Part shown: positions 34,197-45,167 of the stretch, one piece after another | Position numbering within the stretch: position 1 is the first letter of the stretch | Layout: every line of letters starts with the position of its first letter | Assembly (NCBI GenBank): GCA_020726505.1 | Contig: JAHLEZ010000006.1 | Coordinates: 2,542,001 to 2,606,000, forward strand | Direction of reading: 5' to 3' | DNA length: 64,000 bases | From: Leptodontidium sp. MPI-SDFR-AT-0119 | Lineage: Eukaryota > Ascomycota > Leotiomycetes > Helotiales > Leptodontidiaceae | Made by a program: the position numbers and the translations under genes | The notes under the pieces: model-generated | Seen by the model: the letters and a program-made list of their open reading frames with translations, nothing else | What the model was told of the DNA's origin: nothing | Database searches by the model: none

Positions 34197-35375
34197 CGAG
34201 GTTTGGTAAGTATGGTTCGAGAGGGCTGTTGAATTGCCTCCTGAAATGAACAGGTTGCTGATGGGTGTATATAAATAATCGAGATTGATAGTATTCAACA
34301 TGCTGTAGAAGACAGAGATATATGAACAATATTGAGATCAATGTGGCACGGCTGAAAATTCACTTACGTAGGAAAACAATAGGGTCTATCTAGAAATCTG
34401 CATACTATACACAAAGAATTTCAGCTTTTAAGTCCCTATAAGACCCAAATGTGGTCTAGTCCTCTTAGATATTATTGTCTGCCAAGAAATGTGGATCCCC
34501 ATGTGGTGAACGCGAACCGAGACCCAAATCGCTTCGTTCGGTGCCCAGTATGAGTTAACAGTTTATTTGTTTGTAATTCAATATGGTATGAATCAACGGC
34601 GGGGAACAATGGAGCCAATTCATTACGATTTGGCGTCATCTTAAGGGAAGACTTCATATCACTATACACGCGGCAGCTATTTCCATGGTTAAGAATTGAT
34701 ATTTTTTCAATTGCTTGTCCAATCTCTCACTTAGAGAACGACCAAGTGAAGGAACAGGGGAGAAAATTCACAGTCGGGCTACCAGCATGATATATATATA
34801 TATATCGACTGTGGACCTTCCACCTTGATCCTCTATAGTCCAATCTCGACGACGCACAGCAAATAAGCCTCCACGGATTTGGAGTCTGATTGATCAGTAC
34901 ACCAACGAGGTGCATTTTCGCGGGGCATTATAACTTTGGGAGGAAATGGTGGCAAGTCTGCTCTCTGTGATTTCACAGGAGATCTGAATTTCTCTTATTT
35001 CGTTAACAGGCATTCGATAGAATAAATACGACAAACCTCTTTGGCAGCAAGCGTACATGCCTGATGACTCGTTGACTGTTGATTTGTTGCCGTATTCTCG
35101 ATTTGTAAACAAATGCTGGTGCTCGCTTAGCGACGACCCCTTTTCTCCACCCCACCAAAATGCCGCAATCGGGGTAATTATCGCAATGGAAGCTTGATAA
35201 AATCCTGTTGCATTAGCTAGGTAAAGACTGGTAGACATTTGCTATAAAATCCGATGACTGATTTCTAGTTGTCCCACAGTTGTTTTGATTAGAGACGACT
35301 TGTGCCATGCAGATGCTTAGGCTGAGTTATCAAGGAACTTCCTTACTTGCTACTGTGAGTTTAGTTTTCCTGAAT
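34197..35375. other. Intergenic region, no gene seen
   Basis: It contains a short TA dinucleotide run near 34789-34805. A 114-codon ORF on the minus strand (34894-35238) has no recognisable features and was not called. Confidence 0.4.
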
Positions 35376-36910
35376 TCAATCAAACAACGCCTCAGATAGA
35401 CGTCGTTTTGCTTCCTCCGGACCCAAATCAACCAATTTCCTTTCCTTCTTATCCTCCATTTTCCACTTCACAAAAGGCTCCATTGCCGCTCTTTCCTTCT
35501 CAGTTAACAAGTTGATCTTCGTCTTCCATAGATCGCCCTGGGCAACACCTTCTTCTCGGAGTCCGAAAAACTTCTCATCCAAATACTTCCAAAATATCGT
35601 GTCAAACGCCCAGCTGTTTTTTGCAGCGTAGTTGAGCCAGAATCGGCCAGTCTCCCAACTTTCACGCATGTGCACCGACAACAAGAATGGCAGCGTGTCG
35701 GATCCAATGTCTTTCTCGGCGCTCTCCATGGCCAATAACCAAGTCTGTAAGCGCGTGTTGCAGACCTCGGTCCAGTCATCGATATCCGGTTTCCACGACT
35801 CCGGTACTTCGAGAAGCAACCACCATGGACAATCAAGAATGAATTGTGCAGGTCCAGCATAAGTAAACTCCCAGTCTATCGCTGCAACTATCTCGTCAGA
35901 GCGATCGATGAGGATGTTGCCAGGCCTGAAGTCATCGGCCCAAAGCTTAAACGATCCCAGATTACTCGGTGCCCGAGAAAGTTGGGAAGACCAGCTTTTA
36001 GATTGGGCTGACCAGCTGTCATCGGCAAATCCAAAACATGAGAGTCGATGATCTTTTGCTAGCCTGCGAAAGAGTTGTCGCGACACATACTTATTTCGGC
36101 AGTGGTCACAAGATCGTTGTGTTGGAAAATGAGCTGTGATATATGCATCTCCGCTAAAGCAACATACCAATCATTCGTTGTATCATACGTCGTATTTTCT
36201 GGCGGAAGTACAGAACGGGGAATGTTTGCGAGTTGTAGCATGTCGTTCATGTTCTTCGAAAGAGGGCGTCCGGTTACGGAGAACGTAGAGTCGACATTTT
36301 CAGACAACGATCCGATACGATCGAATGAGAGCTGAGAGATCTTTAGTAAACACCGTGCCACTTTTCCGTAGAAATCTGAGAGCACAGCCTCGGAGATGTT
36401 TGGGTCCAGGATGGAAGTTACGTCGGCGTCAAGGTTGGGAGTTTTGATTCGATCAACTAGTAAACCGTGATTTTCCACGTGTTGGAGGATCATGAAAGGA
36501 CCCAGCTCAGACCTTCCGCCGTGGTAGAATACCTCGGGAACTGGGATCTCAGTGTGTTCTCTGACATATCTTGTTGTGGCACCTTCATGAAGAGTCTTTT
36601 CGATTGGAAACTGAACCCACTCGGGGCAAGGCAGCCGAACATAGACATCGGAAGGAATACCCTCAACCTGGACCTTATACAGAATGTTGTATCCGCCGAT
36701 GATCAGAGGTGGACTGAATGTTGCGGGTCTACCGAATTTCTCCCCCACGAGGGAAGCTGCAAGTTCGCATGTGTCTCTTCTCCGGAGCCGTTTCTGTGAT
36801 ATTTCCCAAGCTTCATCGTTTTTGTCCCACGCCAAGTTATCCAGCTGTGCTCTGGCGTCGCCCATTGTGACCCTGGGACTGCCAAGTAGTTCCGAGGCGA
36901 GACGTGACAA
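35376..36910 (-). pseudogene. Aminoglycoside-phosphotransferase (APH)-fold kinase, one frameshift
   Basis: Two overlapping frames together give one APH-family protein. The N-terminal part (36910 down to about 36110) contains RPATFSPPLIIGGYNILYKV and VYVRLPCPEW (nucleotide-binding lobe), then YVREHTEIPVPEVFYHGG and GPFMILQHVENHGLLVD. The C-terminal part (about 36110 down to 35376) has KYVSRQLFRRLAKDH, the catalytic loop LWADDFRPGNILID and the metal-binding IDWEFTYAGPAQF, then CPWWLLLEVPESW. Between HNDLV and KYVSRQ the frame shifts by one base within about 36090-36115; no plausible intron fits there. Fungal APH-fold proteins phosphorylate small molecules of mostly unknown identity. It could be a recent pseudogene or a sequencing error, since the rest is well preserved. 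Confidence 0.82.
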
Positions 36911-38034
36911 ATGGAGTTCTTTGGCGAGTCGAACGAAGTTGATGGTCTAGAGATACATGTATGTACAACCATTTGTGTTTAAAACTCACAGTTCATCAAT
37001 GAATATCACTATTGGAATGCACAGATATTGTTGGTGTTACGTAGCTGGCTTGCACGGTGTCCGACACCTTGTGATGTGCCGTGTTGGCGCGCGGCAATTC
37101 CCGAACGACCAACGCGGCGAAGATTTCCGCCCCAACCTGATTTGTTGTGTTGGTTTTGATAGAATTATAGACGATGATTCTAGGATACAGAGTGAAGAAA
37201 CGTCCTATATATAGGTAGTGGGCTAAGCCGCTTGGACGTACCATAGCGTACGCGATGGAACAGCTCAACAACCCCTATATCCTGACAGTTCCGAGACTCG
37301 GCTTTCAAGCTGAAGTTTCGTTTCACAAAACAGCGAACAAGAATTTACTAAACACAGAATTATTGACTAAGGATCACAAGTAAAAACATAGACTTACCTC
37401 CAAACAGACTCGGAAGCTCGAAGAGGATATATATCAAGTACAATACAGCCAGCGCCGCAGCCGAGTGGGAAGCCTGACTCCGTAAGCAGACCTGCCGGCC
37501 TCCAAGGCTGCTGCTACACAGTCACACATAACCAACAACGCAAGCCCACCCAACAGCGGCCAGAACAAGATTCTGCAATGAAGGAGTCTCCTAATTGGTG
37601 GACGGCTGGAGATTTGAAATCTTGGCGATATCTTTCTGGCAGACCAGTAGGCAACCATCGAGATTGTGGTGCCAGGCTGAGAAGAGAGAAACAACTATAA
37701 AGACCGGATTCTTTCCTCCAATGCCTTGTTCGAGTTCATCAAAGTATTCTCAAATTCAAATTCACTTGCATCCCGATAAATCCACAATTAGTCTTCAACT
37801 CGAGCCTGCTCCAAATTGCCACCTACGCACAGCCTCATCTCCGCTCCATCTGTTCACTCTACTTCCTATCGTTCGTACCTCCGAAAAGGTAACCCACCCG
37901 CCACATTCATTTCTAGGTCTCGCTGGCATTCCCTTGCAAGGGCCCCCCAACCGGCAATGTCGTCGAAGAACAATTGAAGAGATAGTGATAATAGTCTTAC
38001 GCAGGGCTTCGCTCAGGAAGATGCCCAGGAAGCA
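36911..38034. other. Intergenic region, no gene seen
   Basis: No supported gene. The GC-richer part at 37430-37700 has short ORFs on both strands without protein-like features. Confidence 0.4.
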
Positions 38035-38181
38035 ATGGTGGCAGTTGGCAATGCCAGCAAGAAACGACGCGATGAAGCGAGAGAGCAAAGAGAGAGGGAG
38101 GCAGAGGAGAAGAGAAAGGCGGATGCGATCGAGGCAACCCTCAATGCTGGCAATGATAGCAGAAAGAACTGCAACAATTGA
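38035..38181 (+). CDS. Possible small basic coiled-coil ORF or exon fragment
   Basis: The frame reads MVAVGNASKKRRDEAREQRE and continues in heptad-like REAEEKRKADAIEATLNAGN to TGA. It extends open upstream (AQEDAQEA before the Met) to a possible acceptor GCAG near 38003, so it may be an internal exon. A second protein-like stretch in the plus direction at about 38323-38494 (GHRPKSDRERREASRSRLSP) could belong to the same gene, but I could not connect them by splice sites. Weak support overall. Confidence 0.25.
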   Translation: MVAVGNASKKRRDEAREQREREAEEKRKADAIEATLNAGNDSRKNCNN

Positions 38182-38805
38182 TCTAAGAGTCACGACAACG
38201 GGATTAGTGTATCGGTGAATCTATTCAAAATCGAATCAGCGATTAACTAATCACTTTGATCTTGAATTCAAATTGATGTTTGTAGCAATTACTTTATGTG
38301 ATTGGTATTTCAATATTGGAAGGGGAGAGAAACCTGATTCCGAAGGCTCTGGCGCACTTGATGGTCCTATCTCTGGGCATCGTCCAAAGTCTGATCGTGA
38401 GCGACGTGAAGCCAGCAGATCTCGACTTTCTCCTGTAACGGCTTCAACTATTAAACCTTTCGGCGGATTGGAGAACCTCGAAACTACGAATTGAAGAGCG
38501 ATAGATCCATCAACCGAGCAGATCATGACGAAGGAAGCATCGAGCCGAAAGGCTAAGTGAGAAAATAGATTCTGAGGATGATATCTCGGGACCTCTTCAA
38601 AATGAACTGGACACAAGGCAGCTTTCAGCACAGCCGGAACTGACTGCAAGAAAGTGAGGCCGTGAGTTTTCGGTCCCATGTCCACCAATACAAATGAGAT
38701 TACCGCATCCCGTGCGTAGAGGGGGCATGGGGTAGAAACGACCTCTGAGAATGCTTTCCCCGCAGACTCAGGCCTAAATTCCACTATCTCTGAGCTTCAG
38801 CTCAG
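38182..38805. other. Region without a firm gene
   Basis: A 177-codon minus ORF at 38251-38784 overlaps the protein-like plus stretch mentioned for 38035-38181. Neither strand can be assigned confidently. Confidence 0.3.
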
Positions 38806-40407
38806 CTACTCTGAGTCCCAGTGGCCTACAATATCAACTGTTTCATCCATCAAATACCCACTTAATATCTTTGTAACACCATGAGGACCGTGCTCCAAAG
38901 CAATTGTGACAGCTTTGCTAGTCGGCACAGCACCTCCTCGAAGCAACAGCTCAGCCATAGATTCCAACCCATTCTTTGCAACAACGTCGAACGCGATTCG
39001 GCTTACACGCGGCGATGTAATATCCGCACCTCTTTCAGAAGCTGGAACATAGTTCCATGCTCTAGTCTGATAGCATACACAATTGGAGGCGGGCCGTCCT
39101 TAGATGCTCTATCTACATCTGCCCCAAACCTGAGCAGCGTCCGAACAACACCCAAGTGACCACGAGAAGCAGCAACTTGTAGCGGACAGGAATATGGCAT
39201 GTCGGGGTCTGTATTTGGGCTGACACCTTTACGTAGTAGAAGCCGGACTGAATGCTCGCTGCCAGATTTACACGCACTCCAAAGTGGATTATCCTCCCCG
39301 GAGGTAAAAGAACAATACCCAGTAAGCGGAGCCCCAAGTCGGATCAGGTGTAATGCAAGCATAACATATCCACGTTCGACTGCGCATTTAAGAAAGTGCC
39401 CAATAGGGCTACCAGGACACCTAGGGTCAGGTTCGTAGTCGCTAATCAAGGGGAAGGCACGGGTAAACATGGCAATGCTATTGTTCTCCATCAGACCCCG
39501 AAGTACCGATTTGTTGAGATAATAATTTGTCATTTGTTTCAATTCCCACTTGGGTTCTAGTAGTAAGTCGAGGGTGCTGAAGTGACCATTAGCGACCGCG
39601 CCTTTGCCTGCCCAGACGTTGTTGCTTCTCCGATCGCTCTTCAGCACAAGTTCGAGGGCCTCGTTATTTCCTTGGAGAGCGGCTGCTTGTGCAGGCATCC
39701 CGAAAAGTGGGCTGCCGCCGATTCGATGGGTAATCTTTCCCAGAAGCACCCGCAGCAAAGGCACCTAGTTCATGTATGCTAAAGCAACAAGTACATGGTA
39801 CTCAAAATCCCCGTCGTTTTCGGTGACTTTAAACCAGTTTCGAGAGTGCAACCTTCCTGCTCTTATCGTTAAAGAGCACAAAGCCTCCACACAGCTTCTC
39901 AAGGCATCCTCTCCAGACTCTCCAGCCTCTTCGCACAAGATCTCTGCGATACGTCGAATGGCGCGCAGGGGGGAAATTGTGTTCTTCCGGTCAAAGAAGA
40001 TCTGATACATAAAATACGCCTTCAGGAAAGACGGATCATGGCATTTCGTTTCGTCCAGTAAGCGGGACACGAAAATTGCTTGCGTCACGTCAATTGCAAA
40101 TCGCTCTGTAGTTCCTGTCAGCTTGTGGTACAGAGTAAATTATTACAGGACTGTTTGACTGGGAAATCTCGGGGAGCGAAGACCTACTGTTCACGAGTCT
40201 GAGCCTCAGCCCCATTTTAACGCCACGGACTAGGACTGCTTCGAGTAGTATGTCATCGAGAAGTTCTCGTGGGAGATTCAGAAGGCGACCATAGTTGCTA
40301 TCGGGATTGAAGAGAATCGTACGAATGATAGCTGATTTTGAAAAGATTTCGAGGTAAGAGCACAAGCTATTTGTAGGCAGCAGCTTGAAGACTCCAAACA
40401 CCAACAA
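38806..40407 (-). pseudogene. F-box and ankyrin-repeat protein gene (copy 1), one stop and one frameshift
   Basis: Exon 1 (40407 to 40188) holds an F-box-like motif, LLNLPRELLDDILLEAVLVR followed by GVKMGLRLRLVN. A 73-bp intron (40115-40187) joins it in frame to TTERFAIDVTQAIFVSRLLD. The frame then reaches TAG at 39765-39767 (after VALAYMN) and continues in phase through PLLRVLLGKITHRIGG and ankyrin-like units such as NPLWSACKSGSEHSVRLLLR and CPLQVAASRGHLGVVRTLLR. A one-base deletion near 39031 shifts the frame. The shifted frame reads GADI-like residues then RIAFDVVAKNGLESMAELLL and stops at 38806-38808. The second copy at 47.2-48.7 kb shows the matching uninterrupted order, which supports both breaks. 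Confidence 0.8.
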
Positions 40408-40597
40408 GACTGGGGTCGCAATAAAGACCGGTCGCCGCCCATCTGCGACCTAACATGGGCGCGCCAACGTCACGTGGGAAATTTGGAGGAACTGCGAATC
40501 TATTTTTTCGATAGATTATGAGAGGCTGGTAGATATCCAGGATCTGTCTACCAGAATAGACTGGAGATAGATCGAAATACGCCACGACAAAGATATC

Positions 40598-41579
40598 TCA
40601 TCCATCAGAATCATCATCGTCAAATGTCTCCAGCTGGAAGACCTTCGGCTCCTCCCTCCTCTCCGGCACAGGCCCACTACTACTCATTCTCCGCTCCATC
40701 TCCCTTTTCCTTGCATCCTCTCTATCGACTCTCTCCTGCTCCCTCATCGCATCGTCCACCTCCGTAACCCGCTTCCTTTCCGCCTCAAGCTCTGCGCTCT
40801 TCTCGGGATCAAAAGTTGCCGGATCGACTCCTTGGTCGAGTAGCACCTGGATACTAGCCAACGCACCCTTCCTGATTGCTTCCTCTGTCGGCCAGGGCAC
40901 GAACGGCATATCTGCTGGCTGATTGAGGAATTGCTCCCAAAGAGTCAAGTTGGTTGAGACACCCGGGTGTTGAGATGTTTGCGTTTGCCCAGCAACTGCC
41001 GGTGTTGCGCTGTCTATCTCCATCGCGGTAGAGGTGTGTGCTTCCCCATTTGTCGCAACAACCGGTGTATTTGAGCCATTTGTTTGCGTTTGCGAAATTG
41101 GCTCCTTGGGGGTATTGCTTCCCGTCTCTGCTACATCTCCGGTCGGAGGCTCTCGATGTGTAGGGGGCAGAGTGAACTTGCTGATTCGGCGCGCGTAGCT
41201 GAGGAGTTCGGAGTAGGATATTGGGTTGGCACTGGCTGGGAAGCTTGTGGAGGGAGTTGCTAGGAGCTCTCGTCGGGTTGTCGTGAGGACGGTGAGTGTC
41301 TCGCGGATCTGGTTGTCGAGGGCATTGGAGGTTTCGCGGAGGGATAGAAGTTTTGCGTAGTTCGATTGGTGTGTTGATACTAGCAGGCTGTTAGAATGGG
41401 AGCTTGCAGTGGGAGGAGGGAGCGAGCTCACATTGCTCAAGCCCCTCGCTGAGCTCTGCGTCTGCCGCGACTAGATCGTTGGCGAGGGCGGGAGCTGGAT
41501 TGTACGTTGAAATTGAGGTTATCAGGGTCGCCAAAGCTTTCTCTACCCGCTCAAAGCGGTTATCCAGAAGGTCATCCAT
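40598..41579 (-). CDS. MED4: Mediator complex subunit 4
   Basis: Proposed complement join 40598..41379, 41432..41579 (309 aa). The 52-bp intron uses GTGAGC and CTAG and restores frame. The start MDDLLDNRFERVEKALATLI gives a conserved-looking N-terminus; a longer in-frame start exists but reads like leader. Central signature: LLSLRETSNALDNQIRETLT, then ISYSELLSYARRISKFTLPP, the Med4 hallmark, and LWEQFLNQPADMPFVPWPTE. The C-terminus is charged coiled coil ending in FQLETFDDDDSDG, acidic as in fungal orthologues. Med4 is part of the middle module of Mediator and links transcription factors to RNA polymerase II in the nucleus. Confidence 0.95.
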
Positions 41580-42246
41580 GTTGATGCTGTAGCTACAACT
41601 GTTGTAGTTGACACTGCAGCGAAATATCTCGAGACGCGATCTGGTAGGGCTTAGCGTCTCGGTAGACACGGTCACATGACGCCCGACGTCAAACTTTGAA
41701 GTTGTCTTCCCTTCACCTATTACAAACCAGAAATCGCATCAGTCCACAATCGCCCAGCTCTATGGCGGCTGCTTTCCCTTTTGGGGCATCCATCTGGACA
41801 CTCACTTGGAGCTAAAGCCAATTATAAAATTACGAGGTGGAGTCCAACACTTTACGCTCATACCCGATTCCCAAAGGATGAGTTGACGGTTTTCCGATCC
41901 AACCAGCATGAGTCTTTTGACAAGCACCTACCAGGAGAATGGAAATGGATGCGGGTCCGGGATAAAGCCATAGCTGAACCAAACAAGGAGACTGCAACTG
42001 CAACACATTTCACAGGACTGGTAAGCACTAGCCGCAATGAGTTGACCCACCCATCGTATTCTCCTCCAACCAGGAAGCTCGTTTCAGAGCAGCCGTCAAG
42101 TACATGGCAAAGGGAAGAGATATAAGGAGGTAAAGTATTCAGTGATTTCGTTAAGCTCGTTCTCACATTTCATTTTACGACTGTCAAGTTTTGGATTTTT
42201 GTCTTTGTTTCTACATCTCCTATTTTCATTGCCTCACTTACTCAAT
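41580..42246. other. Divergent promoter region between MED4 and the HHE gene
   Basis: MED4 starts leftward at 41579 and the hemerythrin gene rightward at 42247, so this 667-bp interval should carry both promoters. A 114-codon ORF at 41781-42125 has no recognisable domain and was not called. Confidence 0.5.
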
Positions 42247-43137
42247 ATGGGGCAAACACCTCGGAAGATCACCAAGCAATGGGCGGATGGTCCATTCCCT
42301 CTCATGGAGACCCCAAGGAAGAAACGCGGAGTAAGTGCAAGTAGCCAAGCTCATATGTTGTGACTGACTTCTTGCAGATCACAGATATCCAGAAAGAGCC
42401 AGGTGCTATCCGGGCTGCCACAGAAATGTGCCTCATCCATAATGTCATAATCCGAGTTCTCAACTGCATACATCTTCAAGCACCCAAAGTGAAGCTCGAG
42501 AAGGACATTACCGACTTTACCACCTTCATGCACGCCTTCATCATCCTGCTACATGAGCATCATTCCAGCGAGGAGAAGCATGCCTTTCCCTTGCTCGAGG
42601 CAGATATTGGTACTCCTGGCTTCATGGAGAAAAATGTCGCGCAGCACCATGCTTTCTATCCAGGCCTAGAGCGCTTCGAGGACTATGTCAAGCTTCTCCG
42701 AGAGGGCAAAGAGACATACGACGGTACGAAAGTCCAAAAGCTGCTGGACGACTTCGCACCGATCTTGGTACAACATCTGAGTGATGAGATTGCCACTTTC
42801 GAAGAGCTCGAAAGTTTTGGTGACAAGATCGATTGGAAGAAATGGAGCAAGAAAGTCGGGGAAGTAGCTGTCAAGGCTGCAGAAACTGTACGTCCTGTCA
42901 TTCTTTGGCTGAATATTAATTGACTGAGAGAATGTTACACAGGACCATCAAATACCAATCATCCTCACGAATATGGATATACCATTCGAGAAGCCATTCC
43001 ACAGTTCCTCATGGCCACCCTTCCCGTGGATTGCGGCGGTCATGTTTCGTTGGGTTTACTTGCCCCGACACAAGGGAGCTTGGAGGTTCTCATGTTGCGA
43101 CCAGTATGGCAAGCCAAAGGAGTTACAATTTGTGTAA
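42247..43137 (+). CDS. Hemerythrin HHE cation-binding domain protein, three exons
   Basis: Proposed join 42247..42330, 42378..42887, 42943..43137 (262 aa). Introns of 47 and 55 bp are phase 0 with consensus ends. The HHE domain (about residues 40-160) has His ligands in order: MCLIHNVIIRVLNCIH, FMHAFIILLHEHHSSEEKHA, AQHHAFYPGLERF and LVQHLSDEIATFEEL. These fit the four-helix bundle that binds a di-iron or similar centre. The C-terminal exon carries a hydrophobic/aromatic stretch, SSWPPFPWIAAVMFRWVYLP, common to fungal HHE proteins. The biochemical role (oxygen, NO or iron sensing) is not established by sequence. Confidence 0.93.
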
Positions 43138-43395
43138 ATGGTGTTTTTGGAGTGGTCTTGTCCGTGTTCCATATTTGAGGCGGTTTCTTCTTCCAATTTA
43201 GTCAAACTTTGCACATCAGCAACCTGAAATATAATATTTTCCGTTCAAAAATTTCAAAATACCCCGAGTTGTGATGATAGACATTTCTTGGCCCAAAAGG
43301 TTGTCTGCCCCTGCCCCCAATTTGGGGTTGTATCAGCCACGTGTTTCTCCACCTGAAGTTGTATGTTATCGTTTCGGTAAAAAAAATAAAAGTCC

Positions 43396-43400
43396 AAAAA
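43396..43400 (-). terminator. Pol III oligo-T terminator of 5S rRNA
   Basis: The transcribed strand runs into TTTT immediately after the mature 5S end (GTATGT), with further T runs about 10-20 bases beyond. This is the normal RNA polymerase III stop signal. Confidence 0.85.
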
Positions 43401-43518
43401 CATACAACAGTAGGTATTCGCTGGTGGTCACCCACCCAACTACTAATCTACCGATCTCTTGCTTGTGTATGGCAGAGCGGACGGGATGCCCATTTCTCAA
43501 GAGTCTATGGTCGTATGT
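43400..43518 (-). rRNA. 5S ribosomal RNA gene (119 nt), dispersed single copy
   Basis: The minus strand starts ACATACGACCATAGACTC, contains CATCCCGTCCGCTCTGCC and AGTAGTTGGGTGGGTGACC, then CACCAGCGAATACC, and ends CTGTTGTATGT. The two ends pair as helix I (ACATACGAC with GTTGTATGT). Length and conserved blocks match fungal 5S rRNA, including the region serving as internal control region for TFIIIA/Pol III. It lies alone between protein genes, as in Neurospora-type genomes where 5S genes are scattered rather than arrayed. ORFs overlapping it are spurious. Confidence 0.97.
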
Positions 43519-43541
43519 GGAAGCCTCTGTTCTTATTGTGG

Positions 43542-43546
43542 AATAT
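43542..43546 (-). promoter_or_regulatory. Upstream TATA-like element of 5S rRNA gene
   Basis: ATATT on the minus strand begins 28 bases before the first nucleotide of the 5S RNA. Filamentous-fungal 5S genes are known to need a TATA-type element near -29 in addition to the internal region, so the spacing fits. Confidence 0.6.
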
Positions 43547-45167
43547 GAAAGTGAGCCCTTTAGAGTGTTGAGATTCAAAAAGTGGGACCGCAGCTGTTGT
43601 TTTTGTGGAGTGATAGTTTGCCGAGGCGAGGCACCAAAGGAAATCATGCATGACTCGTTTACGTTAATGAGCGTGCGTGGGAAGGATGCGTGGAAGTGGG
43701 GATGTGCTCGTTGTTTCGTCGGTGGGAATACTCCGTCTGCTCTCGGATGGTCTCTCGCTTAGATTTTTAGGCGTGTGGTTATTTGTTTACTTACATGGAT
43801 TCACAACTTAACTTCCAATCTCGCCATCTTTGGTTTACACTTCTGTAATTACTATATTGTACTTGCTCTAGAAAATGATATCAAGTCCAAAATGCTTGGG
43901 GATCTTGCTGCCAACATCCCTCATGCCTTTTCATCTCTGCTTGGCGTTGGTTTTCCTGTCAGTGAAGCGAAGCTACTGACATCCGCATGCACCAGATTTC
44001 TAATATTTCAGTTGGCCAATCAAAGTCTCCCTGTATCCCTTCTCAACTCAAGGGTCTGCATTCAGCCTCCTGTGCCAACTCTCATCTCCTCTTCCCCTCC
44101 AACCACATTGAGCGGGGTCTTGGCGGGGTAAACACGTGTCTAAAACATGACCAAAATGAGGCTCAAAACACTTCTGGTGAACTTTGATTAGAGCTACGAT
44201 AAACTCCAAGACATCAGCCCTACGAATTGGTGATCATGAACAATCAAGACTAAGCAAAGAGCGAGTTGAGTGGTGGTGAAGAGGTAATAGGCGCCCGGCC
44301 TTTGCACAGCCTCATCTACGGTGGCCGGGACTCTGCCCCGCGCTTGTCAAAATCCAGGCGAGGGGAGGGAGGAAGAAGGGGACGGGAATTGGCAAAGCCA
44401 AGTTCGCCTCTCCGCTCCACACTCTCTCACCAACCCAGCCCACCCAACTCATGACATAGCGACAACAAGAATTTCCCGTACTGCCCTGCTGCTACTACTT
44501 GGCTCGACCGTTCTCTTGACCTGCCTTCAAAATACTGGTCTTCTGCGACGACGAGGCCGTCAACAAGACCATCTGCGCAGAGCCGTTTGTCCTCCCAAGG
44601 CACGACGACCTACCCCACCTGCCAACTGTTGTACCTGCATAGCCTGGATCAAGACCGACATACCAGGACAGCTTCTCGAGGTCAATACTTGTAGATAGGA
44701 AGGAAAGCAAGGTGTGTACATTCTGCAGCAGCTTCGTGCTTCTTCTTCGTGGAAAAGCTGATTGCTAATGCGCTGCCTATCTGCAGATTGCTCCAGCCTT
44801 CCGACCCGCCCGGACGAGAATATTGGAAAGTGAAGTGAGGTTGACAAATTGAGGAGGCGACTACTATTTGTATGTGGTTATAGCTCGTGCTGTGTATGCA
44901 GAGGCTGACCAGGTCTTGCAGAGTCGATATTTCGAATTCGAATCAACGAGCTTGCGCGGCGCGGACTACCCAGGTACACCAAGCGACGACAGCCATACGT
45001 ACGCAGCTGCACACAACTTTGCAGAGCAGCTAGACTAATTGTCTCCATAGGCCAGCTATTGCCTCTTGCCAATATCCGGCTTGCGCCTTTGGCTGCGCTC
45101 GAGACCTCTTCTTCTAGGATAAGAAACGCGACAGCTCTCTTAGCAATCACATACCAAGGATCTCAAG
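43547..45167. other. Long intergenic region and likely 5' leader of NCS-1 gene
   Basis: No protein-like ORF is seen. The stretch 44250-44460 is GC-rich and pyrimidine-rich, followed by possible 5' untranslated exons. GT-AG pairs exist but cannot be fixed without transcripts. Confidence 0.45.

Noticed and set aside
34894..35238. 114-codon minus ORF between the HET and APH genes
   Set aside because: No protein-family feature and mixed composition; taken as chance.
38251..38784. 177-codon minus-strand ORF
   Set aside because: No recognisable motif; the opposite strand has an equally protein-like stretch.
41781..42125. 114-codon ORF between MED4 and the HHE gene
   Set aside because: Lies in a divergent promoter interval, no domain and no paralogue seen.
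43271..43762. 163-codon ORF with Cys pairs (CCFCG, WGCARCF)
   Set aside because: It runs straight across the 5S rRNA gene on the opposite strand; part of its sequence is rRNA, so the ORF is spurious, although the downstream Cys-rich piece is curious.
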